Assembly (NCBI GenBank): GCA_963925675.1
Contig: CAWUSW010000032.1
Location: 1-29,441, forward strand
Length of the DNA stretch: 29,441 nt
Direction: 5' to 3'
Origin: Eutrophocola sp963925675
GTDB lineage: Bacteria > Pseudomonadota > Gammaproteobacteria > Pseudomonadales > Pseudohongiellaceae
Shown here piece by piece: positions 7,291 to 14,391 of this stretch; position 1 is the first letter of the stretch; each line of letters begins with the position of its first letter. The position numbers and the translations under genes were made by a program. Under the pieces are notes generated by a model. It made no database searches. It saw only the letters and a list, made by a program, of their open reading frames with translations, and had not been told where the DNA came from.

Positions 7291-7669
7291 ATTCTGCAAT
7301 CACCGGTGTTGCCGCACGGAAACTGTCAACAGCGGCGGGCACACCACAATAAACCGCAGCCTGCAGGAATACCGCTGCAATTTCTTCATTACTCAGGCCA
7401 TTATTCTTGGCGCCACGGGTATGAACGGCCACTTCGTGGGTCTTGCCCAGTGCAGTCAGCATACCCAGGTTGATCAGGCTGCGATCACGTTTGCTCAGGC
7501 CGCCACGGTTCCAGCCGTCACCCCAGCAGTATTCATTGAGCAGATCCTGCAGGCCCTGGTTGAATTCATTGGCATTGTTAAGGGAGGCATCAACATACTT
7601 GTCACCCAGCACTTCGCGACGGGTTTTTATACCCTGTTCCTTGAGAGCCTCACGAGAATCATCTGACAT
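7277..7669 (-). CDS. carboxymuconolactone decarboxylase family protein
   Basis: A 130-residue protein with GGAG eight bases before its ATG. GLSKRDRSLINLGMLTALGK, then EVAVHTRGAKNNGLSNEEI and a final VYCGVPAAVDSFR are hallmarks of the CMD/PcaC family. The AhpD-type CxxC redox motif is absent, so peroxidase activity is unlikely. PcaC itself decarboxylates gamma-carboxymuconolactone, but many members act on other substrates and no other protocatechuate-pathway gene is in the window. It is the first gene of a three-gene operon with the oxidoreductase and the metallo-hydrolase, divergent from the SDR gene. Confidence 0.87.
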   Translation of the reverse strand: MSDDSREALKEQGIKTRREVLGDKYVDASLNNANEFNQGLQDLLNEYCWGDGWNRGGLSKRDRSLINLGMLTALGKTHEVAVHTRGAKNNGLSNEEIAAVFLQAAVYCGVPAAVDSFRAATPVIAEYDAE

Positions 7670-7734
7670 GGTCTTTACTCCAAAATAGTGTGTTTATTTG
7701 TGAAAAATCGAGGCGAGCATCATACAATATCATA

Positions 7735-7808
7735 GGGGTCAGAGCCATTTGATCTCAACATAACGCATTCTTTACTTTATATTAGTGGGATCAAATGGAT
7801 CTGACCCC
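7735..7808. repeat. 20-bp inverted repeat with one mismatch, 34-nt spacer
   Basis: The left arm 7735-7754 is GGGGTCAGAGCCATTTGATC. The right arm 7789-7808 is its reverse complement except for one base. It lies between the divergent CMD-family and SDR genes and ends 13 nt before the SDR ATG, so it covers the SDR leader. It could be a mobile palindromic element (the GGGGTCAGA end resembles ends I recall near REP-associated Y1 transposases), a leader hairpin or an operator. The arms are much longer than a typical operator. Confidence 0.9.
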
Positions 7809-7821
7809 AACGAGGAACACC

Positions 7822-8592
7822 ATGAGCAAAAACCCTTTCAATCTGGAAAACAAAACTGCCATCATCACCGGCGGCGCATCTGGAATAGGTGCTGCCACCA
7901 CTGAGCTGTTTGCCTCGGTGGGTGCGAAGGTCTATGTCAGTGATATTGATCTGGACGCCTGCCAGGCAAGGCACAGGAACTCCGCTTTTGCCGATAACAT
8001 CTCGGTGCATCATTGTGATGTAGGTGATAACGACAGCGTGAATACCTTTGTCTCAGCAGTGCTCAGCGAGAGCCCTGTAGATATTTTGTTCAACAACGCC
8101 GGTGCCGGTCTGGTAGGAACCCTGCCGCAAACCAGCGAGGAAGACTTCGACAGGCTCTACAACATCAATGTGAAAGGCGTATACCGCTTAAGCAGTGCCT
8201 TGATGCCCCATTTTTTAGCAAGAAAATCCGGCAATATTGTAAACATGGCCAGTATTTGTGGAGTCATTGGCGTACCTGACCGCGCTGCCTATTGCATGAG
8301 CAAATTCGCCATTGTCGGCATGACCAAGGCCATGGCGCTGGATCATGCCAGGGATAATATCCGCATCAACTGCATTTGTCCTGGCCGCATCGCCACCCCC
8401 TTCATGCTGGCGCGAATCAATGAATACCCTGATCCTGATGCCATTCGTGCGGATATGGATGCCAGCCAGCCGGTGGGTCGTATGGGCGAGCCTGAAGAAG
8501 TCGCCACGGTAGCTTTATATCTGGCCTCTGAGGCCTCAAGTTTTGTTACCGGAGCGTGTGAGAGTGTGGATGGGGGGTGGTTTGCCGGTTAA
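7822..8592 (+). CDS. short-chain dehydrogenase/reductase (SDR)
   Basis: A 256-residue classical SDR. I chose the ATG at 7822 because GAGGA lies six bases upstream; the in-frame ATG at 7795 falls inside the inverted repeat and has no ribosome site. Motifs in order: TGGASGIG cofactor loop, SDIDLDAC with an acidic end to beta2 that favours NAD over NADP, CDVGD, NNAGAG, Ser in NMASICGVIG, catalytic YCMSK and the PGRIATPFM loop, ending VDGGWFAG. The protein oxidises or reduces an alcohol/ketone, substrate unknown. It is transcribed away from the CMD operon. Confidence 0.93.
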   Translation: MSKNPFNLENKTAIITGGASGIGAATTELFASVGAKVYVSDIDLDACQARHRNSAFADNISVHHCDVGDNDSVNTFVSAVLSESPVDILFNNAGAGLVGTLPQTSEEDFDRLYNINVKGVYRLSSALMPHFLARKSGNIVNMASICGVIGVPDRAAYCMSKFAIVGMTKAMALDHARDNIRINCICPGRIATPFMLARINEYPDPDAIRADMDASQPVGRMGEPEEVATVALYLASEASSFVTGACESVDGGWFAG

Positions 8593-8597
8593 TAACG

Positions 8598-8828
8598 GAT
8601 AAAAGCTCAAGGCCTAAGGCTAAAGGTAAGCAGGAAGCAAAGTCCGAAAAACAGTCTTTTATATGGGCTCAGTAGAAGCTTTGACCAGTTTTATGTATAA
8701 CATTTCAGTCAAGGATTCGCGTTTTGTAAAAATAGATACCTGTAAGCAAAAGGCTTACCTGAACTTGAGCCCACCTTTATCCTTTATCCTTTTTTCCTTT
8801 TTCTTTCATCTGCCTTTATCCTTTTTCC
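8598..8828. repeat. heptamer-bracketed intergenic element 2
   Basis: The left arm (8598-8625) has units GATAAAA, GCTCAAG, GCCTAAG and GCTAAAG. The right arm (8774-8828) has CCTTTAT, CCTTTAT, CCTTTTT, a slipped copy, CTTTCAT, then CCTTTAT and CCTTTTT, i.e. the opposite sense. The interior has a small dyad GTAAGC-AAAAG-GCTTAC near 8742. The element fills the gap between the convergent SDR and livK-like genes; its right arm touches the livK-like stop codon. Confidence 0.85.
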
Positions 8829-10043
8829 CTAATTTGTCGGCCAGATAATATTGCCCAGTGCTGCACTTTCCGGATACACAGTTCTGGGCTGGCCATCCTG
8901 CCATTGAATAACGAGTATTCCCGCATCCCGACGTTTACCCGTTTCATCAAAGCGTACTCGACCGCCGGCAAAATAATCAGACGCTCCCGAGGTGATATCC
9001 ATGGTGTGCAGCGCATCTTTCACGGCAACGCTGTCTACAGTTTCCACCAACTCCAGCGCTTCCTTTAACAGCCAGATATGGCCAAAAGCGCACAAGGGGT
9101 TTTGGGTCATCCAGGGTTCGCCGGAAAAATCCATGTAGTCATTAATCATTTGTTCCTGACCACTGGTACTCCAGTTGGCAACAATGGACATCACCCCCTC
9201 CAACAGAGCGGGCGGCATATTGGCCGCCAGATCAGGATCCCCCATGGCGCTGCCATTGGAGATGGTCGGCAAACGTCCTCTGCCTAGACCGAATTCATTC
9301 ATTTTCTCTATAAGTAATTTGGCATCACTGACGGCTGTCGGTAATAGCAGCAGCAAATCCGGACGCCGCGAGCGCACGCGCTGAATCAGGGGGGTGGCAT
9401 TGGACAGCGGTGGGGTAAACACTTCATTCACCACCAGTTCAAGTCCAAATTGTTCCAAGGCATTGCCATCAATAATCGGGCTGACAAAAGCTACTGACGC
9501 CGCCGTGTTATCCATCACGATACCGATAGTTTTTGGTCGCTCTCCGGACGCTGATTCCGCCATATCCATTAACAGGGGCAAGGCATTTTCTGACTGGTAG
9601 GCACCGGTAGCTGATGTCTGAAAGATGTAATCAAAACCCCGAGAAGTTACCAGATCAGAATAACTCAGCGTTAGCATGGGGATCTGCGCGCGTTCAGTGA
9701 CTTCGGTCACCGCCAGGGTAAAGGACGAAAGATAGGCGCCAGTGGCACCGACCAGATCCGGCTCTTCTGCAACCATGCGCTGCGCCGCATTCTTCGCTCT
9801 TTCTACTGAATCACCGGCATCAAACACCACCAGCTCAAGGGGGGCATTGCCATGGGCCTGAATGCCGCCTCCGGCATTAATTTGTTCTATAGCCAGTTCC
9901 GCGGCAGCGCGCATCACCTGCCCCTGCCTTGCCCAGGGCCCGGACAAGGGAACGATTAAACCGACTTTTATGGGCTGTTGTGCCCAGGCAGGTATGGCGA
10001 TTAACAGACTGAGTATTATGGAAATGAATCTAAGATTTCTCAT
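8829..10043 (-). CDS. LivK-type periplasmic binding protein of a branched-chain-amino-acid-class ABC transporter
   Basis: A 404-residue protein with a signal peptide (FISIILSLLIAIPAWA, cut before QQPIKVGL). IKVGLIVPLSGPWARQGQ and AIEQINAGGGIQ mark the type I periplasmic binding fold (Peripla_BP_6). The ADDRESS of the ligand pocket cannot be read by eye, so amino acid, amide, aromatic acid or other carboxylate are all possible. AGGGAT precedes the ATG. The cognate permease and ATPases are probably the liv-type genes at 13669-17100, about 3.6 kb away on the same strand and lacking their own binding protein. This link is inference. Confidence 0.9.
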   Translation of the reverse strand: MRNLRFISIILSLLIAIPAWAQQPIKVGLIVPLSGPWARQGQVMRAAAELAIEQINAGGGIQAHGNAPLELVVFDAGDSVERAKNAAQRMVAEEPDLVGATGAYLSSFTLAVTEVTERAQIPMLTLSYSDLVTSRGFDYIFQTSATGAYQSENALPLLMDMAESASGERPKTIGIVMDNTAASVAFVSPIIDGNALEQFGLELVVNEVFTPPLSNATPLIQRVRSRRPDLLLLLPTAVSDAKLLIEKMNEFGLGRGRLPTISNGSAMGDPDLAANMPPALLEGVMSIVANWSTSGQEQMINDYMDFSGEPWMTQNPLCAFGHIWLLKEALELVETVDSVAVKDALHTMDITSGASDYFAGGRVRFDETGKRRDAGILVIQWQDGQPRTVYPESAALGNIIWPTN

Positions 10044-10164
10044 TACATCCCTTTTTTGGATCTTAATTATTTTTATATAAAATTTAACCTGAGCGACAAT
10101 GATTAAACGCGGCTCTCCTCATGTCAAGGGAACCCCTCTTCGCCACAATGGATAGCGCTCCTAT

Positions 10165-10309
10165 GCAGGAGGGACTTTAGTCCTGAAAAAAGGGGCTGTG
10201 TTCTTCGCGCTTGAAACCGCTCCTACAAGGGCTAGCTGATTTATTGTAGGAGGGACTTCAGTCCCGAAGAAAGGGGCGGTGTTCTTCACGCTTGAAACCG
10301 CTCCTGCAA
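10165..10309. repeat. two tandem REP-like palindromic units, about 80 bp apart
   Basis: Unit A (about 10165-10229) and unit B (about 10245-10309) are near copies. Each opens with GTAGGAGGGACT-like sequence, contains the dyad GGGACT-TC-AGTCCC (clean in unit B), then an AAAGGGGC(G/T)GTGTTCTTC block, and ends CTTGAAACCGCTCCT followed by (A/G)CAA. Openings (GGAG) and ends (CTCC) are complementary. A shorter relative lies at 5482-5507. They fill the gap upstream of the livK-like gene. No REP-associated transposase is in the window. Confidence 0.85.
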
Positions 10310-10373
10310 AGGGTCGCTAATCCAAGCAAGAGGAAATACAGCCCAAAATGCTTCTAAAGAAAAATGAGGCCAC

Positions 10374-10400
10374 AAAAAAGGGAGCCCTAAGGCTCCCTTT
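10374..10400 (-). terminator. rho-independent terminator of the micro-gene
   Basis: A perfect 10-bp stem AAAGGGAGCC / GGCTCCCTTT with a 4-nt loop. On the minus strand it is followed by six T. It lies 63 nt downstream of the small ORF at 10464-10544. On the plus strand it is followed by CGTG, so it acts on minus-strand transcripts. Confidence 0.88.
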
Positions 10401-10463
10401 CGTGAATGTTGGCTCCAACTGAGCTCTATAAAAACCATTCAAATAGCTTCTATGAAGAGGATG

Positions 10464-10544
10464 CTAAGTTTGCCTCCGGTCGTTAATACCGAATTGAACT
10501 TGTACACCAATATCCGCCGAAACCTTACACATATCACTAGACAT
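10464..10544 (-). CDS. 26-residue peptide of unknown function
   Basis: ATG at 10544 is preceded by AGGAGGTGAT, a near-perfect anti-16S complement and the strongest ribosome site I found in the window. The peptide begins MSSDMCKV, has one cysteine (residue 6), a middle VQVQF stretch and a polar end INDRRQT. It has no export signal or membrane segment. The unit has its own promoter-like dyad upstream and a strong terminator downstream, so it looks like a complete short gene. Options: precursor of a ribosomally made modified peptide, a regulatory or leader peptide, or a small protein partner. No modifying enzyme is next to it. A coding potential test is needed to exclude a chance ORF in a small RNA. 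Confidence 0.6.
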   Translation of the reverse strand: MSSDMCKVSADIGVQVQFGINDRRQT

Positions 10545-10573
10545 TGAGATCACCTCCTCGTTTTTTTCAGTTG

Positions 10574-10615
10574 AATTGACATATAAATTACAGACAAGAC
10601 AATGACCTGTCAATT
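10574..10615 (-). promoter_or_regulatory. promoter with overlapping dyad for the micro-gene
   Basis: On the minus strand a consensus -35 TTGACA (10613-10608) is followed after 17 nt by TAATTT (10590-10585) as a weak -10. AATTGACA (10574-10581) and TGTCAATT (10608-10615) form a perfect 8-bp inverted repeat, so the -35 box lies inside one arm and the predicted start region lies near the other. That is a typical arrangement for a repressor site. Confidence 0.55.
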
Positions 10616-10675
10616 GTAATTTACAGGGTAAAAAAAGAGGGCTATATGGACCTCATATTACTGCTTAAAAATGCT

Positions 10676-12412
10676 TTAAAGTGACAGTAATGTCTCTTCA
10701 AGAAGCAGTGTCTGAACCGCTTGATACTGCGATAAAAATACCTGGCCGTTCAACACTGAGAGAAAATCTGTGTGTTCCAGATGATCCATAACCGGCCCTT
10801 TCACTTCAGAAAGATGAAAACCGATTTGCTGCTCCTTCAGAATTTCATTTACTGACTCCAGTACTTCCAACGCACTGATATCAATCTCATTAACCGCAGT
10901 GCACATCAGAATAATGTGGCGTAACTTTTTATGCTCTGCCAGATTACGAAAAATTTCATCTTCCAGGAAAGATGCATTGGCAAAGTACAAACTTTCATCC
11001 ACGCGTAAAGAAAGAATGTAAGGACTCGTTTCTACCTTGTGGCGTTTGACGTTGCGAAAATGCTTGGTCCCCTTTATTTCTCCTACTTCCGCGATATGCG
11101 GTCTGGATGTTTTGTACAGATGCAATACCAAAGAGGCAACGACCCCGACAGATACGCCTATCTCAACACCGGCAAGCAAGGTAACGACAATGGTGGCTGC
11201 CACTGCAATGAAATCATTTTTAGAGTAGTACCAGGTTTTTTTGAGTAAGGAAAAATCCACCAGCCCCAGAACAGCGACAATAATAGTTGCCGCCAGCGTA
11301 GCTTTGGGTAACAGGGCCAGATAGTCTGTCAGGGTCAAGGTAGCAACAGCAATTCCAATCGCCGTAAAGAAACCGGCAGCGGGAGTTTGCGCACCGGCAT
11401 CGAAATTTACTACAGAGCGGGAAAACCCACCCGTCACCGGAAAGGCTCCGGAAAAAGCTGAGGCAATATTCGCCGTACCCAGTCCAATCAGTTCCTGATT
11501 CTGATTTATTTTTTGCCGACGTTTTGCCGCCAGAGTCTTGCCAACTGAAACAGATTCCACATAACCGATCACGGAAATCAAAATAGCCGGTATCAGTAAC
11601 TCTTTGACCAGAAAAAGATCAAAATCAGGCAGCGCCAAAACTGGCAGACCGGGCGGTATAGCCCCCACCAACGCAACCCCCTGCTCGCCAAGACCTGACA
11701 AGCCAGCCCACACAATAGTGATTATTACCGCGATTACAGGCGCGGACCTGGTAAGTATTGCCGCCGTGAAATCCGCCGTGCCAATTTTTATAAGCCCTTT
11801 TTTTAACCACATTCGTGAAGCAAAAAGAAACACAAGGACAAAAATACCAACCGGCAGGGTGTAAATATTAACGCTACTTAAATTTGATGACATGCTTATC
11901 AGCAAGTCGGGAAGGTTATCCCCTTCACCCGCAATACCAAGGATATGCCTGACCTGACTTAAGGCGATAATAATGCCCGAGGCAGTAATAAAGCCTGACA
12001 CTACTGGATGAGAAAGAAAGTTGGCGAGAAAACCAAAACGTAATAAACCCAGGAGCAGTAAAAACATGCCTGATAACATGGCCAGTATTATCGCAGCCTG
12101 CAGATACTGGGCCTGTGTTTCCAAGCCCAGATTACCAATAGAGGAAGCGGTCATCAGAGATGCCACAGCCACTGGCCCCACAGCGAGAGTGCGACTGGAG
12201 CCAAACACGGTATAGAGCACCAGCGGTAAAATACTGGCATACAGTCCCACTTCTGCCGGCACCCCTGCCAGCAAGGCATAGGCAAGAGACTGTGGCACCA
12301 GCATGATGGTGACAATTACAGCTGCTATCAGATCATCGCTAAACGTTCTTGCATTGTAGGTTCTGAGCCAGTCAATGCAGGGCAGAAATTTAGTTGCCAG
12401 GGTTTCCTTCAA
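10676..12412 (-). CDS. SulP family inorganic anion transporter with C-terminal STAS domain
   Basis: A 578-residue inner-membrane protein. The N-terminal 400 or so residues are multi-spanning and include the SulP signature region (AAVIVTIMLVPQSLAYALLA, then PVEVGLYASILPL-like sequence and SSRTLAVGPVAV). The C-terminal part (about 445-570) is a STAS domain with the NEIDISALEVLESV core. SulP proteins carry sulfate, bicarbonate or other anions. The start is TTG at 12412, with GGAG six bases upstream inside the preceding gene remnant; the stop of that remnant abuts it (TGATTG). Proximity to a sulfide:quinone oxidoreductase relic makes sulfate a reasonable guess, but bicarbonate is equally possible. 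Confidence 0.93.
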   Translation of the reverse strand: MKETLATKFLPCIDWLRTYNARTFSDDLIAAVIVTIMLVPQSLAYALLAGVPAEVGLYASILPLVLYTVFGSSRTLAVGPVAVASLMTASSIGNLGLETQAQYLQAAIILAMLSGMFLLLLGLLRFGFLANFLSHPVVSGFITASGIIIALSQVRHILGIAGEGDNLPDLLISMSSNLSSVNIYTLPVGIFVLVFLFASRMWLKKGLIKIGTADFTAAILTRSAPVIAVIITIVWAGLSGLGEQGVALVGAIPPGLPVLALPDFDLFLVKELLIPAILISVIGYVESVSVGKTLAAKRRQKINQNQELIGLGTANIASAFSGAFPVTGGFSRSVVNFDAGAQTPAAGFFTAIGIAVATLTLTDYLALLPKATLAATIIVAVLGLVDFSLLKKTWYYSKNDFIAVAATIVVTLLAGVEIGVSVGVVASLVLHLYKTSRPHIAEVGEIKGTKHFRNVKRHKVETSPYILSLRVDESLYFANASFLEDEIFRNLAEHKKLRHIILMCTAVNEIDISALEVLESVNEILKEQQIGFHLSEVKGPVMDHLEHTDFLSVLNGQVFLSQYQAVQTLLLEETLLSL

Positions 12413-12820
12413 TCATTTCTCCAGATCTGTCAGTTTGCGCGGTGAGACCAGTGTCTCATTACCTTTTAGCATTCCATCCCAATACAATTTTGGCATTACT
12501 ACCTTTTTCAGGAACCAGGCCAGCCAGGTGGGCTGCGTACCTTGGAGAAACCAGGGCGGCAATGTAGGGGCAAGCTTGCCGCCGTAACTGAATGCCGCCA
12601 GTACAATCTTGCCCCGTTCCGCAGTAAGCGGACAGGCCCCATAACCATCATGGCCATAGACCGTGGTGCTGTTGTTAATATCCTGTAACTCATTACAAGC
12701 CACCACTGGTGCGTGTTTGCGTACCGCTGCTGCTGTTTTTGCATTGGGACTGTTTGTGGCATCTTCCAAGCCCCGGACATTGTCATACTTAACATGTTTC
12801 AGCTGGATATGGCTACTTGC
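12413..12820 (-). pseudogene. 5'-truncated sulfide:quinone oxidoreductase remnant
   Basis: An open frame runs from 12898 to 12413. From about 12820 it reads like the C-terminal third of a type I-like SQR/NDH-2 family flavoprotein: HVKYDNVRGLEDATNSPNAK, then TAAAVRKHAPVVACNEL, YGHDGYGACPLTAERGKIVL and LKKVVMPKLYWDGMLKG. The FAD and quinone N-terminal domains are absent and the residues before position 28 or so are unlike the family. The FxxGD element is altered (VRGLED), in line with decay. A full SQR is about 400 residues. The 3' part may be kept because it holds the sulP ribosome site and couples its translation. Confidence 0.75.
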
Positions 12821-13225
12821 AAGCATCACGAGTTTACAGCTTCTTTTACAAAGAGTTGCAGTTAATATGCCAGAACTGAACCGGCTAACACAGATCACAC
12901 TATACTATTACTATTTATGGATATTATTCTATATTGCGAAGATCCGCTGACCTGAGCAATATAATCTCAAGAGTCAATATTGTCATTTTTGACAATATTT
13001 TCGTCAATTACGACATAGCAATTTCAATCACAAGCAAGACATTTGCGACTTATAACGCACGATAAAATGAGAGAAAGGGATACGGTGATATCGCGGTATT
13101 TTCTTGTTAGTAATCAATGCTACATCTTAAATATCATAGACTTTTTTATTATCATGTTTCACATGGCACTTATTTAATGATATCTTTATTAATCGTTAAA
13201 TGCGTTTTTTTAACTGGTAGTAGCA
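12821..13225. other. AT-rich intergenic region without a recognisable gene
   Basis: No plausible coding frame with a ribosome site is visible. The segment includes a perfect palindrome at 12976-12999 and several AT-rich promoter-like stretches. It separates the SQR remnant/sulP unit (minus) from the SnoaL-like gene (plus), so it should hold two divergent promoters, but I cannot place them with confidence. Confidence 0.5.
12976..12999. promoter_or_regulatory. perfect 10-bp palindrome with 4-nt centre, probable operator
   Basis: AATATTGTCA-TTTT-TGACAATATT. The core TTGTCA-N4-TGACAA is the size of a dimeric regulator site. It lies between two divergent units and is not followed by a T-run that would mark a terminator for a nearby gene. 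A second GTCA/GAC pair (CGTCAATTACGAC) follows directly, perhaps a weaker half-site. Confidence 0.5.
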
Positions 13226-13597
13226 ATGGACGAAAAGATTTTACAGGCCAGGACAATGGTCATTCAGTACGCAGGCAATGTGGCAAAGAAGAATATTAAC
13301 GACATTCTCAACGCCCTTACCGAAGACGTCCAATTCAAACTACATAACAGCATAGACCTTGAAGGAAAAAGCCAGGTCCGAGATTTTTATGACAAGAGTT
13401 TTGCTGAAGGAAACTATACATTCAATCATGAATTCCTTGATGAAAAAGTCGTTGCCGATCTGATATTTATTAATGGCAAACAAAATAAGAAATACACCCC
13501 TGTCGGCAAACAGGTTGAAATCACTTCTTATGATTTCTTTTTCATCCTGAAAAAAGAAGCAGGTGAACTGAAGTTATGGCAATTACGGGTTGTTTAA
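13226..13597 (+). CDS. SnoaL-like / NTF2-like protein
   Basis: A 123-residue cytoplasmic protein. Opening helices (ILQARTMVIQYAGNVAKKNINDILNALTEDVQF), a GKSQVRDFYD block, then alternating beta strands ending LKKEAGELKLWQLRVV give the SnoaL/NTF2 alpha-plus-beta cone pattern and length. Such proteins are small isomerases, hydratases or ligand binders, and function is not predictable from sequence. The ribosome site is poor. It converges with livF and has low GC content compared with its neighbours by eye. Confidence 0.7.
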   Translation: MDEKILQARTMVIQYAGNVAKKNINDILNALTEDVQFKLHNSIDLEGKSQVRDFYDKSFAEGNYTFNHEFLDEKVVADLIFINGKQNKKYTPVGKQVEITSYDFFFILKKEAGELKLWQLRVV

Positions 13598-13668
13598 ATC
13601 CCGATTAAATCTCTTATTTCTTTCTACGCCTGATCAATCTCAGCAAGCTTACTTAGCTTTCCGGAAAT

Positions 13669-14391
13669 TCACATGCCAAGATAAGCTTGCCTGATGCGAT
13701 CATCATTTTGCAGTTCTTCAGGTTTGCCGCTGAGTATAATTTTACCCGCTTCCAGAACATAAGCCCGATTGGCAAAATGCAGGGCTTCTGCCACACGTTG
13801 TTCTACAAGAATCACACTCAGCTCGCTGGTGCGGTGAATTTCAATAAGGCGCTCAAAAATCTCATCAACAATCGCTGGAGCCAGACCCATTGAGGGCTCA
13901 TCAAGCATCAAAATATCAGGATTTGCCGCCAGCCCACGTCCGATAGCCAGCATCTGCTGTTCACCACCGGACAGAGTCCCTGCAAGCTGTCCGCTTCTCT
14001 CCCCCAGTACTGGAAACCAGGTGATAATCTTTTCCAGGTTTTCCTTGAATCCTGCCCTGCCCTTATCGGCAAAAGCGCCCATTTCCAGATTCTCTAAAAT
14101 GCTTAAAGAGGGAAATACCTGCCTGCCTTCCGGAACATGAGCCAGGCCCAGATGGGCGCGCCTTGATGCCTCTACCGCAAGCAAGTCTTGTTCGCCAAAA
14201 TGTATTTCCCCGCTGGAGGGCGTGACAATCCCTGAAATAGTTTTAAATAATGTTGTTTTACCAGCGCCATTGGGGCCAACCACTGAAATCAGCTCTCCTT
14301 CCAGCAAGCTTATGCTGATGTCATGCAGCACATCGATCTCACCATAGCCAGCGCATATATTATTCAATTGCAGGAGTACGGGCTTAGTCAT
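13669..14391 (-). CDS. livF: LivF-type ABC transporter ATPase
   Basis: A 240-residue ATPase from the ATG at 14391, which overlaps the LivM-LivG stop (ATGACTAA); a longer frame begins at 14412. Walker A is GPNGAGKTT, the signature is LSGGEQQMLAIGRGLA, and Walker B is ILMLDEPSMGLAP, which is typical of LivF. The H-loop is replaced by the usual LivF form LVEQRV. It pairs with the LivG domain of the upstream fusion at the inner face of the membrane. Last gene of the transporter operon. Confidence 0.93.
   Translation of the reverse strand: MTKPVLLQLNNICAGYGEIDVLHDISISLLEGELISVVGPNGAGKTTLFKTISGIVTPSSGEIHFGEQDLLAVEASRRAHLGLAHVPEGRQVFPSLSILENLEMGAFADKGRAGFKENLEKIITWFPVLGERSGQLAGTLSGGEQQMLAIGRGLAANPDILMLDEPSMGLAPAIVDEIFERLIEIHRTSELSVILVEQRVAEALHFANRAYVLEAGKIILSGKPEELQNDDRIRQAYLGM

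Noticed and set aside
12663..12950. 95-codon plus-strand frame with a hydrophobic segment
   Set aside because: Antisense to the SQR-like remnant and low-complexity; no ribosome site.
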